64,000 nucleotides of DNA from UBA8828 sp964510855 (GTDB taxonomy: Bacteria; Verrucomicrobiota; Verrucomicrobiia; Opitutales; UBA953): positions 16,502-80,501 of the forward strand of contig CAZEDB010000006.1 of assembly GCA_964510855.1 (NCBI GenBank). Reading direction: 5' to 3'. Positions 45,076 to 53,103 of this stretch are shown one piece after another; position 1 is the stretch's first letter; every line of letters starts with the position of its first letter. Under the pieces are notes generated by a model. It saw only the letters and a program-made list of their open reading frames with translations, ran no database searches and was not told the DNA's origin. Both the position numbers and the translations under genes were made by a program.

Positions 45076-45719
45076 TCGGGCCGTTTACGCTCAAGCTGTG
45101 TGGCGTGACCCGTTCTGCCGATGCGGCGTTCGCTAACCATCTCGAATTCGATTGGCTGGGCGTTAATGTTTGGGCGGGCTCTCCGCGCTTCGTTAAACCT
45201 AACCTACGGGCTGAACTTTTAAGAGAGATACCTGTAGGCAAGCGCGTCGCCGTAACCGTCAACCCTTCTGCTGCCGAGGTGACCGAACTTTTAACGGCTG
45301 GGTTTGATCGGGTGCAGGCCCACTTTGATCCCACGGAAACTCTATGTGACCCTGGGGCACTTGCCCAAGTGGCCGACGGTAAACTTTGGCTAGCACCGCG
45401 ACTCGCTGAAGGTGCAGCTTTTCCCACCGCCTGGCTAAAATTAACCGACACCTGGGTGCTTGATGCCCATCGGGCCGGGAGTTTTGGCGGTACCGGGGTT
45501 AAGGCCGACTGGACAAGGGCCGCCACCTTACAAAAGACTCACCCCCAGCATCACTGGCTACTGGCAGGCGGGCTAGGCCCTGAGACATTGAGCGAGGCTG
45601 CCGCGGCAGGTTTTCGGTTTCTCGACCTAAATAGTCGGGTCGAACTCGCTCCAGGACTCAAGTCTGCCGAAAAACTCTACGAGAGTGTCGAGATTTTGCG
45701 TAAATTCGCCCAAATCTGA
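45072..45719 (+). CDS. trpF: Phosphoribosylanthranilate isomerase
   Basis: 215 residues of TIM-barrel type. It isomerises N-(5-phosphoribosyl)anthranilate in tryptophan synthesis. The catalytic Cys is in LKLCGVTRSADA and the general acid Asp in LDAHRAGSFGGTGVKADW; LLAGGLGPETLSEA and the closing DLNSRVELAPGLKSAEKL are also typical. It is coupled to hemD by ATGA overlap, away from any other trp gene, so tryptophan genes are scattered. Confidence 0.95.
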   Translation: MIGPFTLKLCGVTRSADAAFANHLEFDWLGVNVWAGSPRFVKPNLRAELLREIPVGKRVAVTVNPSAAEVTELLTAGFDRVQAHFDPTETLCDPGALAQVADGKLWLAPRLAEGAAFPTAWLKLTDTWVLDAHRAGSFGGTGVKADWTRAATLQKTHPQHHWLLAGGLGPETLSEAAAAGFRFLDLNSRVELAPGLKSAEKLYESVEILRKFAQI

Positions 45720-45742
45720 GGCAAACCCAGCGCCAAGTCACT

Positions 45743-45759
45743 TTGGCACGGACATTGCA
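45743..45759 (+). promoter_or_regulatory. Sigma-54 (-24/-12) promoter of glnB
   Basis: TTGGCACG-GACA-TTGCA matches the sigma-54 consensus (TGGCACG N4 TTGCW) at every conserved base. The GG (45745-45746) and GC (45757-45758) are 12 bases apart as required. A start site about 12 bases on (near 45770) would leave a leader of about 26 bases before the glnB ATG. This puts the P-II gene under RpoN and an enhancer-binding activator. Confidence 0.9.
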
Positions 45760-45795
45760 TTAGGTACCATAACAACCTAACTTAATCCTACACCT

Positions 45796-46134
45796 ATGAA
45801 ACTCGTCGTCGCCGTCATCAAACCTTTCAAACTCGAAGAAGTTAAGGATGCCCTAGCCGAAATTGGCATTGAGGGTATGACTGTTACCGAAGTCAAAGGC
45901 TTCGGTCGCCAAAAAGGCCACACTGAGATTTACCGCGGCAGCGAGTACACCGTCGATTTCCTCCCCAAGGTTAAACTTGAACTCGCCCTACCCGACGAAC
46001 TCGTCGACCGGGCGGTTGAGACAATCACGAAAGCCGCCCATACCGGTAAGATTGGTGATGGTAAGATTTTCGTTTCCACGCTTTCGGACGTGATTCGTAT
46101 TCGTACCGGCGAGCGCGGCCCTGAAGCGATTTAA
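45796..46134 (+). CDS. glnB: Nitrogen regulatory P-II protein
   Basis: 112 residues, full length. It is a trimeric signal protein sensing 2-oxoglutarate, ATP/ADP and often glutamine status. The T-loop GHTEIYRGSEYTVDFLPK carries the uridylylatable Tyr51 and Tyr46; the B-loop TGKIGDGKIFV and C-terminal IRTGERGPEAI are intact. No amtB or glnA is adjacent, so GlnB versus GlnK cannot be decided; the sigma-54 promoter is more usual for glnK-type control. Confidence 0.96.
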   Translation: MKLVVAVIKPFKLEEVKDALAEIGIEGMTVTEVKGFGRQKGHTEIYRGSEYTVDFLPKVKLELALPDELVDRAVETITKAAHTGKIGDGKIFVSTLSDVIRIRTGERGPEAI

Positions 46135-46273
46135 GGAGTAGGAGTAGGAGAGAAGAGATTAGGGATAAGAGATGAGGGATGAGGGATTAGCGATTAGGGA
46201 TAAGGGATGAGGGTTATCTGCTAGAAGAGCTGGGAAAGTTAATCCGCTTTCCAGCATACAGCTATCCCGCTCG

Positions 46274-46328
46274 CAGCCTCCCCGCTCGGAAATCGAAAGC
46301 TAACCCGCCGAACAGCTAAGCAGCTGAG
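46274..46328 (+). repeat. 55-bp left copy of a duplicate at the second assembly gap
   Basis: Identical to 46429-46483 across 100 Ns. The length equals that at the first gap, which points to a fixed assembly word size of 55 rather than biology. Confidence 0.9.
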
Positions 46329-46428
46329 NNNNNNNNNNNNNNNNNNNNNNNNNNNNNNNNNNNNNNNNNNNNNNNNNNNNNNNNNNNNNNNNNNNNNNNN
46401 NNNNNNNNNNNNNNNNNNNNNNNNNNNN
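46329..46428. other. Assembly gap of exactly 100 N
   Basis: Second 100-N spacer. It lies inside intergenic repeats and interrupts no gene. True gap size is probably zero if the 55-bp edges overlap, but extra repeat units could be missing. Confidence 0.95.
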
Positions 46429-46483
46429 CAGCCTCCCCGCTCGGAAATCGAAAGCTAACCCGCCGAACAGCTAAGCAGCTGAG
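46429..46483 (+). repeat. 55-bp right copy of the duplicate at the second gap
   Basis: Exact copy of 46274-46328; should be collapsed with it when the scaffold is repaired. Confidence 0.9.
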
Positions 46484-46484
46484 A

Positions 46485-46512
46485 CGAGATTAGGGATTAG
46501 AGATGAGAGATA
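46485..46512 (-). repeat. 28-bp inverted repeat, right arm
   Basis: Exact inverse complement of 43158-43185. It lies just right of the gap duplicate, so the repeat itself may have broken the assembly here. Confidence 0.85.
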
Positions 46513-46573
46513 GTTAGCTACGAAGCTAACAAGCCATCGAGCTAGTGAGCTAACGAGCTAATGAGTTATACCA

Positions 46574-48205
46574 CTATCTCACTTCACTCCTCAACCGCAC
46601 ATGCTTGAGGGGGTGAATGTCGAGTAAGGTTGGGTGCCAGCCTTCGACTTCAGGACGGATCAAAAACTTACTACGGTTAAAGACCACAGGCAAGACGGGT
46701 GCCCCTGCAATTAATCGGGCTTCGGCTTGCTGGAAGAACTCGTAACGACGCTCACGGTTTCCTTCTGCCGCTGCGGCACGAATCAGACGATCATACTCTG
46801 GATCTGACCAACCCGTCTGATTCATTTCATTACCGGTGGTGAACATTTCTAGGAACGTGTTGGGGTCGTTGTAGTCACCTGTCCAAGCTGAGCGGGCGAG
46901 TTGATAGTCCCCCTTTTGCAGGCTCTGGAGATAAATTTTCCACTCTTGATTTCGAATCACTACTTCGATGCCTAATTCGCGGCGCCACATCTCTTGATAG
47001 GCTTGGGCAGCTAAGATGGAACCTTCCGAGGTGTTGGTGAGATATTCCAAACGCGGAAAGCCCCGTCCTTCCGGGTAGCCTGCGTCAGCGAGTAAGCGAC
47101 GGGCCGCATCACGGTCCTGACTCCAGGCATGGCGACTCACGTAACCCGCAGTCCCTGGAGGCGTCATAGCCAAGGCAGGCGTTTCGCCCGAGCGAAGGAC
47201 TTTTTCTGCCATCAGCTTTCGATCAATGACTTTGCCGAGGGCTTGGCGGACTCGGACGTCGCTTAAAGCCCGAGCAACCTCAGGGTTACCTGTAACTTGG
47301 GTATTAACCCGAATATACGAAACCGAGAGGTAAGGATCAACCCGGAGAGCTGGATCTTTAGCGGCTATCAGACGATGCACTTTGTAAGGCGGCACCGCCC
47401 CCGTTATATGCAGTTCACCCCCACGAAACGCACGCTCTTCCGTATAAAGATCGGAGATAGCACGAAACTCAACCGCACGCAGTGAGACCGTCTCAGCATC
47501 CCAGTAGCGAGGGTTTTTAACCACGCGAATACGACGGGCCACTTCCCAAGACTCTAAAGTAAAAGCTCCATTACCTACCAAGACACCAGGTTGCGTCCAA
47601 CGACCGTGCTTAGCATCCATCGGCCCATGCGCCAAAACCGTAGGGGGATGCACTGGCAGCCAACTATGGTGACAGAGGAGTTGGAGGAAGTAGGGCGTCG
47701 CGTGCTCGAGTTCGAGCACCAAGGTACGCTCATCACGCGCGCGAATACCGACCTGAGAAAAATCCTTGAGGCGACCTTGGTGAAAATCACGGGCACCCCG
47801 AATGGCGTAGAGCATCCAAGCATATTCGGAAGCAAGCCCAGGCGATAAAATGCGCTGGTAACTGAAGACAAAATCTTGGGCTCGTACTGGATCGCCGTTG
47901 GACCAAAGGGCAGAAGCACGCAGGTGAAACGTCCAAACCTTACCATCCGCAGAAACTTCCCAACGCTCCGCTACCGCAGGTTGAGGTTCAAGGTCTTGGG
48001 GTGAAGGCTCAACCAACCCTTCGAAGAGCGCATTGACGATGCGGGATTCAAGCACGCCCGTAACAATCTGAGGATCAAGACCCGCAGGCTCGGCGCTATT
48101 ATTAATAATCAGAACACCCGCTTGAGCAGCGCGTGACGCCGTATCTTGTTCGGGGGCGCAGCCTAAAAGCAGGAGAGTTAAGACGAGGGGCACCAAGGGG
48201 CGCAT
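46574..48205 (-). CDS. oppA: Oligopeptide ABC transporter substrate-binding lipoprotein (OppA-like)
   Basis: 543 residues with a lipoprotein signal (MRPLVPLVLTLLLLGC; lipidated Cys16). Solute-binding family 5 marks: NNSAEPAGLDPQIVTGVLESRIVNALFEGL, AVAERWEVSADGKVWTFHLR..A.WSNGDPV.A.DFVFSYQRIL and KVIDRKLMAEKVLR. It binds peptides outside the inner membrane for import. No permease or ATPase genes accompany it, so it may pair with a transporter elsewhere or act in murein-peptide recycling. Confidence 0.93.
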   Translation of the reverse strand: MRPLVPLVLTLLLLGCAPEQDTASRAAQAGVLIINNSAEPAGLDPQIVTGVLESRIVNALFEGLVEPSPQDLEPQPAVAERWEVSADGKVWTFHLRASALWSNGDPVRAQDFVFSYQRILSPGLASEYAWMLYAIRGARDFHQGRLKDFSQVGIRARDERTLVLELEHATPYFLQLLCHHSWLPVHPPTVLAHGPMDAKHGRWTQPGVLVGNGAFTLESWEVARRIRVVKNPRYWDAETVSLRAVEFRAISDLYTEERAFRGGELHITGAVPPYKVHRLIAAKDPALRVDPYLSVSYIRVNTQVTGNPEVARALSDVRVRQALGKVIDRKLMAEKVLRSGETPALAMTPPGTAGYVSRHAWSQDRDAARRLLADAGYPEGRGFPRLEYLTNTSEGSILAAQAYQEMWRRELGIEVVIRNQEWKIYLQSLQKGDYQLARSAWTGDYNDPNTFLEMFTTGNEMNQTGWSDPEYDRLIRAAAAEGNRERRYEFFQQAEARLIAGAPVLPVVFNRSKFLIRPEVEGWHPTLLDIHPLKHVRLRSEVR

Positions 48206-48293
48206 AGAGAGACCCTAGGCTGGGTTTGGACGAGGAAAAGGGAAAACGATACCTTTCCCTTGCCCTCGAGACCGGCTGAGGTTCGATACTCGT

Positions 48294-49064
48294 ATGGCCA
48301 GGCCCAAGGTTCTCCTAACTAACGATGACGGTATCGGCGCACTCTTTCTCCGCCAACTCATTAAGGCCTGTAGCGAAGTAGGTTTCGAAACTTGGGTGGC
48401 TGCACCGACGGGTGAACGTAGTTGGATTGGTAGAGCGTTCAGTCGTAATCGTAATGTACCTTCCACCCCCCTACAAGGTATTGCCGACCGAGCTTGGGCC
48501 TTGGATGGCACGCCCTCCGACTGTGTGAATATTGCTTTAAGCCATTTAGTGCCGAGCCGACCTGACGTGGTTCTTTCCGGCATGAACATCGGTTACAATG
48601 CTTCCATGCCCCTCTTACTCAGCTCCGGTACATTCGCCGGTGCCATTGAAGGTGCCGCCTGGGCCTTACCCGCCGTGGCAGCTTCCTTTGATCTAAGCCA
48701 AGAACTTTTTGAAGAAGTGCGTCACGCTAAAGAAACCTGCCCCCCGGCACTCTTACCGCATCTGCAAGCCGCCTGCCTTCACGCTGCGGGCTTTGCCCTC
48801 AAGCAAGTCGGCCAGGGCAACCCGGGGTTACTCGTGCACAACCTCAACTTCCCCTCCTCAACTACCGCGACGACTCCATGGGAAACCACCGTGCCCTCGA
48901 TCCTTCGGCTCGGGGCCCTCTTTAATCGCGATACCCATGGCTATACCTTTAAATGGAGTGATGGTGAAATCATCGGTGACCGTACGGATACCGATGTTGC
49001 CTGCATTGAACGCGGAAATATTAGCCATGGTGCGATTAAGTTGGGCGAACTCGGAAGAAACTGA
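48294..49064 (+). CDS. surE: 5'/3'-nucleotidase SurE
   Basis: 256 residues. The family opening KVLLTNDDGIGALFLRQL carries the metal-binding Asp pair; WALDGTPSDCVNIALSHL, PDVVLSGMNIGYNA and LLSSGTFAGAIEGAAWALPAVAAS complete the active site. SurE dephosphorylates nucleoside 5'- and 3'-monophosphates and helps in stationary-phase survival. It stands upstream of the McsA-like gene with a 40-bp gap and divergent from oppA. Confidence 0.95.
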   Translation: MARPKVLLTNDDGIGALFLRQLIKACSEVGFETWVAAPTGERSWIGRAFSRNRNVPSTPLQGIADRAWALDGTPSDCVNIALSHLVPSRPDVVLSGMNIGYNASMPLLLSSGTFAGAIEGAAWALPAVAASFDLSQELFEEVRHAKETCPPALLPHLQAACLHAAGFALKQVGQGNPGLLVHNLNFPSSTTATTPWETTVPSILRLGALFNRDTHGYTFKWSDGEIIGDRTDTDVACIERGNISHGAIKLGELGRN

Positions 49065-49104
49065 GCCGACTTGCATGCTGAGATTTTTAGGCTAAGTTCA
49101 GGTC

Positions 49105-49620
49105 ATGCCTTTCATTGCCTGCGAACGCTGCAGTCAACCCGCAACCCGTTTCTTTAAACTCGTAGCGGGTGGGGCCGAGCAGCGCTTGGCTCTCTGCGCA
49201 TCCTGTGCAACAAGTGCGATGCTAACTGCGGTACTTCCCGCCACCTCTGCCGGACTTTCCTTAACCATTCCCCTGCCCCGAGGCCGCAGCCGCTGCCCGG
49301 TCTGTAAATTCAGGTGGTCGGACTTTGAACGCACACAACGCTTGGGTTGTCCCGCCTGCTATGAAGCCCACCAAAGCGACACCCTGCCGCTCATTGCACG
49401 CCATCAACCCGAAGTTAAGCACAGCGGACGGAAACCCGGTACGCCGGTTGCCCCGCTGCAACGCGAACTCGAAGGTATTCGCCCTCCGACCCCAGCCACC
49501 CCTGCCCCTAAGAGTACCGCGGAAATTGAACGGCAGTTGGCGGCGGCCGTGGCCCGTGAGGACTATGAAGCTGCCGCCCTTTGGCGCGATCGCCTCAGCG
49601 AACGTCGGGGTAAGGCTTAG
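49105..49620 (+). CDS. McsA-like zinc-finger and UVR-motif protein
   Basis: 171 residues. Four CxxC pairs (CERC, CASC, CPVC, CPAC) form two zinc sites in the first 90 residues. A Pro-rich linker follows, and then a C-terminal UVR motif (IERQLAAAVAREDYEAAALWRDRL). This is the layout of McsA, the activator of the McsB protein-arginine kinase that tags substrates for ClpCP. Neither mcsB, clpC nor ctsR is adjacent, so its partner is unknown. Confidence 0.87.
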   Translation: MPFIACERCSQPATRFFKLVAGGAEQRLALCASCATSAMLTAVLPATSAGLSLTIPLPRGRSRCPVCKFRWSDFERTQRLGCPACYEAHQSDTLPLIARHQPEVKHSGRKPGTPVAPLQRELEGIRPPTPATPAPKSTAEIERQLAAAVAREDYEAAALWRDRLSERRGKA

Positions 49621-49648
49621 TCTTAGCCCAAAAACTAAGGGCGAATGC

Positions 49649-49681
49649 TGGGTCTAAGGTTTTCCCTCGACCTTAGACCCA
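49649..49681 (+). terminator. Perfect 11-bp hairpin between the McsA-like gene and hppA
   Basis: TGGGTCTAAGG - 11-base loop - CCTTAGACCCA. No T tract directly follows (AGACAGGTTTTTA), so it may be a weak terminator of the upstream gene or a leader element of hppA, whose ATG is at 49729. Confidence 0.5.
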
Positions 49682-49728
49682 AGACAGGTTTTTAAAAAGT
49701 AACCCTCTTACCCCAGAGGCCCATTTTT

Positions 49729-52179
49729 ATGAAGAACTCAACCCTCATTCGTAACCTCGTTGCTGTACTGTTCCCCTCTCTCGTGCGTGCCGGTGAGGCT
49801 GACATAAAAATCCCCGCGCTCGATCAAGCGCTATTCCTTGGAGGCCAACTCAACGGGCCAATGATTCTCTGGGGAGGTATCATCATTTGCTTACTCGCGG
49901 TGGCGTATGGCTGGATGCAATACCTACAAACCCGAGCCCTACCGGTGCATGCCGCAATGTCGGAGGTTTCAGACATCATCTGGGAAACTTGTAAAACCTA
50001 CCTCACGCAACAGGGTAAATACCTAGCCGCACTCTGGGTTCTGATTGCGACCTGTATTGTATATTATTTCGGTCATCTCGAAGCCAAATCCTTCCGTGAT
50101 GTTGCCGTGATTCTCGGTGCCTCGGTCTTGGGTATTCTTGGTAGCTATGGCGTGGCCTGGTTTGGCATTCGCATTAACACTGTAGCCAATTCACGCACCG
50201 CCTTCTCAGCGCTCAAAGGCAACCCGCTCGCCACCCTACTTATCCCCTTAAAATCGGGCATGAGTGTTGGCCTCTTACTCGTTGCTATCGAATTACTGTT
50301 CATGATCGGCATCTTGCTCTTCTTGCCCATCACGCTGGCAGGTCCTTGCTTTATCGGCTTTGCCATCGGGGAATCGCTGGGCGCAGCGGCCCTGCGGATT
50401 TGCGGCGGCATCTTCACCAAGATTGCCGATATCGGGGCCGACTTAATGAAAATCGTTTTCAAACTTCCTGAAGACGATCCTCGCAATCCGGGTGTGATTG
50501 CCGACTGCACGGGTGACAACGCCGGTGACTCCGTTGGTCCCACCGCGGACGGCTTTGAAACCTACGGCGTAACCGGCGTCGCCCTGATTGCCTTCTTGGC
50601 TATCGCCCTCGCCGCGAGTCCGGTACTGTGTGCCACCCTCATCATTTGGTTATTCGCCATGCGCATTCTCATGGTGGGTACCGCGGTGGCTTCCTACTGG
50701 ATTAACGATTTAACGAGTAAGCTCATTTGGGGTAAAGCAGCGGACTTTAATCTCGAGCAACCGCTCACGAACTTAGTCTGGATTACCTCATTAGTTTCGA
50801 TTGCTGCCACCTACTGGGCCAGTCACGTCTTACTCGCAGGCGCCCCTGGCGTTCACCCCGAGCTTTGGTGGGTGCTCTCTACCATTATTTCACTCGGTAC
50901 CATTGCGGGTGCCCTCATTCCTGAGTTCACCAAGGTCTTTACCTCCACCGAGAGTCGGCACGTTAAAGAAGTCGTCACCTCATCGGATCAAGGCGGCGCC
51001 TCCCTCAATATTTTGTCAGGCCTCGTGGCGGGCAATTACTCCGCCTTCTGGACGGGTCTTTGCATTCTCGGCCTCATGCTGGGAGCCTACCTCCTCTCCC
51101 TCCAACCCGCAGTTGCCTCGCTCATGCCAGGTGAATTCGGCTTTGCTGCCCCGATCTTTGCCTTCGGCTTAGTTGCCTTCGGCTTCTTGGGAATGGGCCC
51201 AGTCACGATTGCGGTCGATTCCTTCGGCCCAGTTACCGACAACGCCCAATCGGTTTACGAACTCTCGCGTATTGAATCACGCCCCGGCATTGCTGCTGAA
51301 ATCGAGCGCGACTTTGGCTTCCGCCCCAACTTCGAATCCGCCAAGCACCAACTCGAAAAAGGCGATGGCGCCGGCAATACCTTTAAGGCCACTGCCAAGC
51401 CCGTGCTTATCGGCACCGCCGTGGTTGGAGCCACCACCATGGTCTTTGGCATCATCATGATGCTGCAAGAACACTACAAAGCAGCGGGTATTAATGTCTT
51501 GGAAAAACTTTCCCTAGTACATCCCGAGCCCTTGATGGGACTCTTGATCGGCGGAGCGGTGATTTATTGGTTCACTGGCGCTTCTACTCAAGCCGTCGTC
51601 ACCGGCGCCTACCGTGCGGTAGTTTACATTAAAGAGAACATGCGACTCGAGGCTGCCACTGCTTCGATTGAATCCTCCAAGGAAGTGGTCCGCATCTGCA
51701 CCCAATATGCTCAGAAAGGCATGACCAATATCTTCATCGCCATTTTCTGCATGGCGCTCGGACTCGCCTTCTTTGATCCCTTCTTCTTTATCGGCTACCT
51801 GATTGGCTTAGCCTTCTTTGGCCTATACCAAGCCATCTTCATGGCCAACGCAGGGGGAGCTTGGGATAACGCCAAGAAGATTGTGGAAGTGGACCTCAAA
51901 GCCAAAGGCACCCCGCTGCACGCCGCCACTGTGGTCGGTGATACCGTGGGTGACCCTTTCAAGGACACCTCTTCCGTCTCCTTGAATCCTGTCATCAAGT
52001 TCACCACCCTTTTTGGTCTGCTTGCGGTTGAGATTGCCGTCAATCTACCCGCCTCTACCGCCAAAGTTATTGGCTCCGTCATTGTAGCCGTCGGTCTGGT
52101 GTTTATTTATCGCAGCTTCTACGGCATGCGCATTCCGGTGGATCGCAAGACGAACGCCGTCAGCACCCCGCACGCTTAA
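49729..52179 (+). CDS. hppA: Membrane-bound ion-translocating pyrophosphatase
   Basis: 816 residues with about 16 hydrophobic segments. It couples hydrolysis of PPi to export of H+ or Na+. The substrate-site motif appears as the variant DCTGDNAGDSVGPTADGFETYG rather than the commoner DN.GDN.GD.AG. The position that separates K-dependent (Ala) from K-independent (Lys) enzymes reads GNTFKATAK, with Lys553, so it is predicted K-independent. The C-terminal VVGDTVGDPFKDTSSVSLN is intact. H+ versus Na+ cannot be decided. Confidence 0.93.
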   Translation: MKNSTLIRNLVAVLFPSLVRAGEADIKIPALDQALFLGGQLNGPMILWGGIIICLLAVAYGWMQYLQTRALPVHAAMSEVSDIIWETCKTYLTQQGKYLAALWVLIATCIVYYFGHLEAKSFRDVAVILGASVLGILGSYGVAWFGIRINTVANSRTAFSALKGNPLATLLIPLKSGMSVGLLLVAIELLFMIGILLFLPITLAGPCFIGFAIGESLGAAALRICGGIFTKIADIGADLMKIVFKLPEDDPRNPGVIADCTGDNAGDSVGPTADGFETYGVTGVALIAFLAIALAASPVLCATLIIWLFAMRILMVGTAVASYWINDLTSKLIWGKAADFNLEQPLTNLVWITSLVSIAATYWASHVLLAGAPGVHPELWWVLSTIISLGTIAGALIPEFTKVFTSTESRHVKEVVTSSDQGGASLNILSGLVAGNYSAFWTGLCILGLMLGAYLLSLQPAVASLMPGEFGFAAPIFAFGLVAFGFLGMGPVTIAVDSFGPVTDNAQSVYELSRIESRPGIAAEIERDFGFRPNFESAKHQLEKGDGAGNTFKATAKPVLIGTAVVGATTMVFGIIMMLQEHYKAAGINVLEKLSLVHPEPLMGLLIGGAVIYWFTGASTQAVVTGAYRAVVYIKENMRLEAATASIESSKEVVRICTQYAQKGMTNIFIAIFCMALGLAFFDPFFFIGYLIGLAFFGLYQAIFMANAGGAWDNAKKIVEVDLKAKGTPLHAATVVGDTVGDPFKDTSSVSLNPVIKFTTLFGLLAVEIAVNLPASTAKVIGSVIVAVGLVFIYRSFYGMRIPVDRKTNAVSTPHA

Positions 52180-52284
52180 GGCTGAGTTTGACGTCCGCTT
52201 TTGAGAGCCTGCGGTGCAGGCTCTGGGGTGGCTATGACGCAGCAGGGGCTGGACGGCTCACTGCCAACTCGCCATGGGCAGTTC

Positions 52285-53103
52285 ATGGCCAACGTCATCA
52301 TCCACCTCCCCCACGCTTCACGTTACATTCCTCTTTCCGAGCGAGCTGGTCTCGCGATTGACGACGAGGAACTCGAACGCCAACACCTCGCACTCGTCGA
52401 CGATCGCACCGCCGAGCTCTTCGCTCCCGATGGCAATAATGCTTACGTGATTGAAGCCCCCGTGTCTCGCTTAGTGGTGGATGTGGAACGCTTTCGTGAA
52501 GATGCCCTCGAACCTGCTTCGCAACTCGGCATGGGCGCAGTCTACACGCGAGGGGTCAATAATGTCCTACTCCGCCCCAACCTTACCGCAGCCGAGCGGG
52601 AACGTCTCTTAAAAACCTGGTACGACCCGCACCACCAGCGCTTAGATGAAATCGTTGGGCCCATGAGAGGCCGGATTTCTGCGGGCGTATTGATTGATGC
52701 CCATAGCTACCCAGTCGATGCTTTACCGACCGAGAATCCGTTAGCGAGCCGTCCCGAAATCTGCATCGGCACAGATCCCGATTGGACCCGCGGCGTCGAT
52801 CGTATCGTCAAAAATCACTTTGTAGAATCCGGCTACACCGTGGGGATTAACCAACCTTACTCAGGGACGATGGTGCCCAATGTAGTGCGCAAAGATCCCC
52901 AGCGTCACACCCAGTGGAGCTTCGGGCCTTTTGCCCTCATGGCTCCTTGCAAAGGCTTTTACAGCGTGATGATTGAAGTTCGGCGCGATGTCTATCTATG
53001 CCCTGGCACGCACCTACCTGGCCCGCGCTTCAACCACCTGCATTACACCCTCAACACGCTCTATGCTCGTCTACGTAAATTCAATTTTTGGATGAATACG
53101 TAG
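52285..53103 (+). CDS. N-formylglutamate amidohydrolase (HutG-like) family protein
   Basis: 272 residues from the ATG giving MANVIIHLPHASRYIP. The FGase fold shows VIIHLPHASRYIP, DDRTAELFAP, VSRLVVDVERFREDALEP, the metal-binding ISAGVLIDAHSYP and YSVMIEVRRDVYL. It could hydrolyse N-formylglutamate in histidine breakdown or a related N-acyl amino acid. No other hut genes are present. Its 3' end overlaps the convergent VTT gene by 23 bp. Confidence 0.85.
   Translation: MANVIIHLPHASRYIPLSERAGLAIDDEELERQHLALVDDRTAELFAPDGNNAYVIEAPVSRLVVDVERFREDALEPASQLGMGAVYTRGVNNVLLRPNLTAAERERLLKTWYDPHHQRLDEIVGPMRGRISAGVLIDAHSYPVDALPTENPLASRPEICIGTDPDWTRGVDRIVKNHFVESGYTVGINQPYSGTMVPNVVRKDPQRHTQWSFGPFALMAPCKGFYSVMIEVRRDVYLCPGTHLPGPRFNHLHYTLNTLYARLRKFNFWMNT

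Larger units (their letters stand above)
46135..46573. repeat. Intergenic region of GATTAGGGAT-type and AGCTAAC-type repeats, with an assembly gap
   Basis: No gene lies between the convergent glnB and the oligopeptide-binding gene. From 46145 to 46213 it holds purine-rich units such as GATTAGGGATAAG and GATGAGGGAT; at 46229-46255 there is an imperfect hairpin (GCTGGGAAAG...CTTTCCAGC). After the gap come GATTAGGGATTAGAGATGAGAGATA and then TTAGCTACGAAGCTAAC / GAGCTAGTGAGCTAACGAGCTAATGAG. These are inverse copies of the 43.1-43.4 kb region. Confidence 0.8.

Noticed and set aside
46145..46213. Telomere-like TTAGGG repeats
   Set aside because: The units vary (TTAGGGATAAG, TGAGGGAT) and lie in the middle of a chromosome between ordinary genes; there is no sign of a linear end.
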